Shown: one piece after another, positions 16,037-18,378 of the stretch | Position numbering within the stretch: the first letter of the stretch is position 1 | Layout of the letters: each line of letters opens with the position of its first letter | Notes under the pieces: model-generated | The model's input: the letters and a program-made list of their open reading frames with translations, nothing else | What the model was told of the DNA's origin: nothing | Database searches by the model: none | NCBI RefSeq assembly: GCF_937890665.1 | Contig: NZ_CALADU010000319.1 | Span: 1 to 18,378, forward strand | Direction: 5' to 3' | DNA: 18,378 nucleotides | DNA from: an uncultured Subdoligranulum sp. | Lineage (GTDB): Bacteria; Bacillota_A; Clostridia; Oscillospirales; Ruminococcaceae | Translations under genes and position numbers: made by a program

Positions 16037-16329
16037 TCGTCATCCTCCTGATCTGGATATGGAATTGCCGCAAGGATTTCTCCATAGCGTTCCGTAATTA
16101 CACCATAATTCTCCCGCAGATGGGGAAACAGACAGCGGCTGCAGTCCTTGTATCCGTTGGGAAGGTAGGCAAACTTTCCGCCGCAGCGATCTCCCAATAC
16201 ATACAGAGGGCAATAGCAGAATAGGCAATTAAAATTTTCCGGGTCGGCACCCTTATGGCAGGGGAAATATTCACATTCCCGGTTGCAGAAATAAGCATAG
16301 TGCTTATTTTCCCAATACTGATTACGCAT
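16033..16329 (-). CDS. Cysteine-rich small domain protein (PF04071-like)
   Basis: A 98-residue protein with nine cysteines (15, 19, 24, 35, 38, 40, 49, 63, 66) and a histidine at 70, a likely metal-binding fold. The blocks FNCLFCYCPLY and KDCSRCLFPHL are the marks of the cysteine-rich small domain family, whose function is unknown and which I recall as sometimes associated with cobalamin genes. The ATG at 16329 follows AAGGAG and removes a spurious extension into the riboswitch leader. It is the first gene after the riboswitch and overlaps the LysR gene by four bases. A link with corrinoid or methyl metabolism is therefore plausible but not shown. Confidence 0.8.
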   Translation of the reverse strand: MRNQYWENKHYAYFCNRECEYFPCHKGADPENFNCLFCYCPLYVLGDRCGGKFAYLPNGYKDCSRCLFPHLRENYGVITERYGEILAAIPYPDQEDDE

Positions 16330-16380
16330 GAAAAGACTCCTTGCAAAAAAGGGATTTATTTTATACATAGGAACCGTAAG

Positions 16381-16407
16381 AAAAAAGCGCATCCAAACAG
16401 ACACGCT
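16381..16407 (-). terminator. Second leader terminator
   Basis: On the minus strand a nine-pair hairpin with wobble pairs (16386-16407) is followed by TTTTTT (16381-16386). It lies between the riboswitch terminator and the first gene, making a tandem stop. Confidence 0.55.
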
Positions 16408-16432
16408 CAACAAAGCACAGCTTCCTGCGCCT

Positions 16433-16464
16433 AAAAAACGTGCTTCCGGTTCCGGCAGAAGCAC
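16433..16464 (-). terminator. Riboswitch expression-platform terminator
   Basis: GTGCTTC and GAAGCAC arms (16440-16464) with an internal CGG/CCG pairing are followed on the minus strand by six T (16433-16438). It begins only a few bases after the aptamer, which fits ligand-dependent premature termination. Confidence 0.75.
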
Positions 16465-16465
16465 C

Positions 16466-16590
16466 ATACGCTCCCACGTATCTGACTTACCTTTCCCTCA
16501 GGAAAGTTTCACAGTGACCGACTCGCCGGGACTTGCACCCGATTCCATGTTCCGTCTTTGCGGATGGAGCGATATGATGATTCAATTTTC
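16466..16590 (-). ncRNA. Cobalamin riboswitch aptamer
   Basis: On the minus strand the leader contains the characteristic order of conserved blocks: GGGTGCAAGTCCCG, then GGTCACTGTGA, then a small hairpin, then AAGTCAGATAC (the B12 box, at 16478-16488) and GTGGGAGCG. These match the cobalamin riboswitch consensus. Downstream are two terminators and the cysteine-rich/LysR/metE/yxjG-like operon, the classic target: when B12 is plentiful, the B12-independent methionine synthase is switched off. The exact aptamer edges are approximate and the subtype is not determined. Confidence 0.87.
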
Positions 16591-16597
16591 ATTTATC

Positions 16598-16626
16598 ATT
16601 ATAATCCAAACACATAACGTTGTCAC
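16598..16626 (-). promoter_or_regulatory. Promoter of the riboswitch-controlled operon
   Basis: On the minus strand GTGACA (16621-16626) and a perfect TATAAT (16598-16603) are 17 bases apart. Transcription would start just before the aptamer. Confidence 0.75.
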
Positions 16627-16682
16627 GTGCTGCTTTATGCGTAAGTGCCAAATTCTCAAAGTAATTTGAATTCATCACTTGA

Positions 16683-16784
16683 CATTGTGGCAAAGATTTT
16701 CAAGCACTTGAAGAGTTATGTGATAGGTATGAGAAAGCAAAGGAGGTGTTGAACCATGTGTTACTTGCTTGCAAAGAGGTTTGA
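16683..16784 (+). pseudogene. Possible 3' remnant of an unidentified gene
   Basis: A short open stretch without a start codon reads as DFQALEELCDRYEKAKEV and continues to a stop at 16782-16784, overlapping the first codons of the DUF6718 gene in another frame. The helical, charged composition looks protein-like, but it follows a TGA and could be chance. Confidence 0.25.
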
Positions 16785-16977
16785 TAGTACAGGAAGTTTG
16801 GCATTGCAGACTGCTCATGGTCAGCATTTGGCAGAATTTAAAAGAAAATTGATTGAAAAAATAGGATATGATGATATTCAGCTTGTCACAATCAGAAGAC
16901 CATCAGCTTATGGAGAATATGAGCCATATCATTTTGTTGATACAGAAGAATTTGAAAAACAAGTTGTAAATATGTAA
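16756..16977 (+). CDS. DUF6718 family small protein
   Basis: A 73-residue protein, MCYLLAKRFDSTGSLALQT at the N-terminus and RRPSAYGEYEPYHFVDTEE near the end, matching the DUF6718 family of small proteins common in Lachnospiraceae. Function is unknown; there is no signal peptide or membrane helix. The ATG at 16756 follows AAAGGAGGTG at good spacing, and a hairpin terminator begins nine bases after the stop, so it is a complete single-gene unit. No clear promoter was recognised upstream. Confidence 0.75.
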   Translation: MCYLLAKRFDSTGSLALQTAHGQHLAEFKRKLIEKIGYDDIQLVTIRRPSAYGEYEPYHFVDTEEFEKQVVNM

Positions 16978-16985
16978 GAGATTAA

Positions 16986-17016
16986 AGGTGATCTACTAAG
17001 GTGGGTCGTCTTTTTT
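16986..17016 (+). terminator. Intrinsic terminator after the DUF6718 gene
   Basis: An 11-pair hairpin including several G-U pairs (arms 16986-16996 and 17001-17011, loop TAAG) is followed by six T (17011-17016). Confidence 0.65.
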
Positions 17017-17533
17017 ATGGGAAAAATATAGAGAGTAAGAGAAGGCGTCTATGACTGATGATGGGATTGAAAAAGCCATCCAGCAGAAGCATGTACGTCT
17101 CATGATCATGGCTCCCATCCAGGTGTATTTGGGAGCCAATGTCAAAGTGGGCTGGAATAGATGAAGATAAATGATGACAGGAACGAGGCGTATGAAAAAT
17201 GAAGTCCCGATTTGGGAGGAAAGAGTTTGAAAGATTTATCTCGGAAAGTGTAGAAATATAGAAGAAGGGAAAAGTGTTAGAATTTGAAACTGAATATTCA
17301 CAAAGATACCATGGTATGGTAGAATATAAATTGCTGTATTAGAGGTTCTTGAGAAAGGAGCTGAAATATGGGGAAAGATATATCAGGCAGGGATGACTTT
17401 GTATAATATGCTTGAATATGCGAAAGAAAATAAAGTGTTATATAGGAATCCTTGTAAAAGGTCAGTGCTATGAAAAGCAGTATCGAGTTGTTTTATAAAC
17501 TGGATTACGAACAGAAAAAATCAAAGGATTTAT
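17017..17533. other. Gene-poor, apparently eroded stretch
   Basis: No intact gene is recognisable. Short coding-like pieces occur in shifting frames: MTDDGIEKAIQQKHV... (17051-17164), MKSRFGRKEFERFISESVE (17199-17261) and an integrase-like piece at 17342-17473. AT-rich composition and many stops suggest decayed accessory genes. I see no RNA gene or CRISPR array here. Confidence 0.45.
17342..17473 (+). pseudogene. Possible fragment of a tyrosine integrase
   Basis: The frame reads YNMLEYAKENKVLYRNPCK before a stop. This resembles the end of the SAM-like core-binding domain of phage-type integrases, where a helix ends with a (Y/I)RNPC-like turn. There is no start, no catalytic domain and the frame is closed on both sides. 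The match rests on one short motif. Confidence 0.3.
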
Positions 17534-17550
17534 AGGAGGAAATAGAAGAA

Positions 17551-18378
17551 ATGAAATTAGGTATCGTAGGGTTACCAAACGTAGGAAAGAGTACATTATT
17601 CAATTCATTGACAAAAGCAGGCGCAGAATCTGCAAACTATCCGTTCTGTACCATTGATCCGAATGTAGGTGTTGTGACAGTGCCGGATCACAGATTGGAT
17701 GTGCTGGGAGAGATGTACAACACAAAGAAGATCACACCGGCAGCGATTGAGTTCGTAGACATCGCAGGGCTTGTGAAAGGAGCATCCAAAGGAGAAGGGC
17801 TTGGAAACCAGTTTCTTGCTAATATCCGGGAGGTCGATGCGATCGTGCATGTCGTAAGATGCTTCGAAGACAGCAACATTGTCCATGTGGATGGAAGCAT
17901 TGATCCATTGCGTGACATTGAGACGATCAACCTGGAACTGATCTTTTCCGATCTGGAAATTCTGGAGAGAAGGATTGCAAAAGTTGTGAAGCTTTCCAGA
18001 AATGACAAGACAGCGGCAAAAGAGCTGGAATTGTTAAAAAGAATCAAAGAGCATCTGGAAGAAAATAAGATGGCGAAGAGCTTTACAACAGACGATGAGG
18101 AAGAACAGGAATGGCTGACAAGCTACAATCTTCTGACATACAAGCCGGTGATCTTTGCGGCAAATGTGACAGAGGACGATCTGGCAAATGACGGTGCAGA
18201 CAATGCCGGAGTACAGAAAGTGCGGGAATACGCAGCAGAAGAGAACTGTGAAGTATTTGTAGTCTGCGCACAGATTGAACAGGAGATCGCAGAACTGGAT
18301 GAGGATGAGAAAAAGTTATTCCTGGATGATCTTGGTCTGGAGGAGTCCGGTCTGGAAAAACTGATCAAAGCAAGTTAT
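17551..18378 (+). CDS. ychF: Redox/ribosome-associated GTPase YchF (Obg family), 3' partial
   Basis: Universally conserved P-loop ATPase/GTPase of the Obg-like family that associates with ribosomes. The first 276 codons are present and the gene runs off the window (full length is about 365). G1 is GLPNVGKSTLFN at residues 6-17, NYPFCTIDPNVG is the switch region, DIAGLVKGASKGEGLGNQFL is the G3 block (about 69-88), and NVT in AANVTEDDL stands in place of the usual NKxD, typical of YchF and linked to ATP preference. A coiled-coil arm lies at about 130-180. The ATG at 17551 follows AGGAGGA (17534-17540). It is a chromosomal housekeeping gene and marks the host backbone. Confidence 0.95.
   Translation, partial: MKLGIVGLPNVGKSTLFNSLTKAGAESANYPFCTIDPNVGVVTVPDHRLDVLGEMYNTKKITPAAIEFVDIAGLVKGASKGEGLGNQFLANIREVDAIVHVVRCFEDSNIVHVDGSIDPLRDIETINLELIFSDLEILERRIAKVVKLSRNDKTAAKELELLKRIKEHLEENKMAKSFTTDDEEEQEWLTSYNLLTYKPVIFAANVTEDDLANDGADNAGVQKVREYAAEENCEVFVVCAQIEQEIAELDEDEKKLFLDDLGLEESGLEKLIKASY

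Noticed and set aside
16338..16467. N-terminal extension of the cysteine-rich protein to 144 residues
   Set aside because: The extension would be translated from the terminator region; an AAGGAG-preceded ATG at 16329 gives the normal family start.
16328..16669. 113-codon plus-strand frame opposite the metE operon leader
   Set aside because: The bases are explained by the cobalamin riboswitch, two terminators and promoter on the minus strand.

Overview
The window comes from a Firmicute of the gut Clostridia type (Lachnospiraceae or Oscillospiraceae-like). The reasons are a Tn4451-type large serine recombinase element, clostridial-type LysR, PurA and PyrB/PyrI proteins, a DUF6718 small protein, strong AGGAGG ribosome sites and TTGACA/TATAAT promoters. 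Base composition is a patchwork: the mobile element and the metE block are GC-richer, the argG block is intermediate, and the DUF6718/ychF end is AT-richer.

Bases 1-5290 are the right part of an integrative mobilizable element. In order it carries a Pre/MobV-like relaxase lacking a normal 5' end, a CHC2 zinc-finger primase-like protein with an apparent frameshift at its start, a VapE-type P-loop replication ATPase, a 270-base region of iteron-like repeats, a TnpW-like small protein, and an intact 550-residue serine recombinase followed by a perfect hairpin terminator. The two 5' lesions suggest an element losing mobility while keeping its recombinase.

Bases 5333-11590 hold a LysR regulator divergent from a tight operon: argG, purA, pyrB, pyrI, a hotdog thioesterase and a DUF1275 membrane protein. 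The first four overlap end to end. ArgG, PurA and PyrB belong to three different pathways (arginine, AMP, pyrimidine). What they share is L-aspartate as co-substrate, and their usual partners (argH, purB, pyrC and so on) are absent. This is the most unusual feature of the window. It could be a co-regulated aspartate-consumption module or a set of spare targets against aspartate antimetabolites; the sequence alone cannot decide.

Bases 11600-16626, on the minus strand, form a methionine-synthesis operon: promoter, cobalamin riboswitch, two tandem terminators, a cysteine-rich small protein, a LysR regulator, a terminator hairpin with an embedded MET-box-like operator, a second promoter, metE, and a YxjG/YxjH-type MetE paralogue. 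The logic is standard: B12 shuts off B12-independent methionine synthase, and the LysR protein adds sulfur-amino-acid control. metE carries an in-frame TAG exactly between its two domains.

Bases 16756-18378 hold a DUF6718 protein with its terminator, about 530 bases of apparently eroded sequence with one integrase-like peptide, and the start of ychF, which runs off the window.
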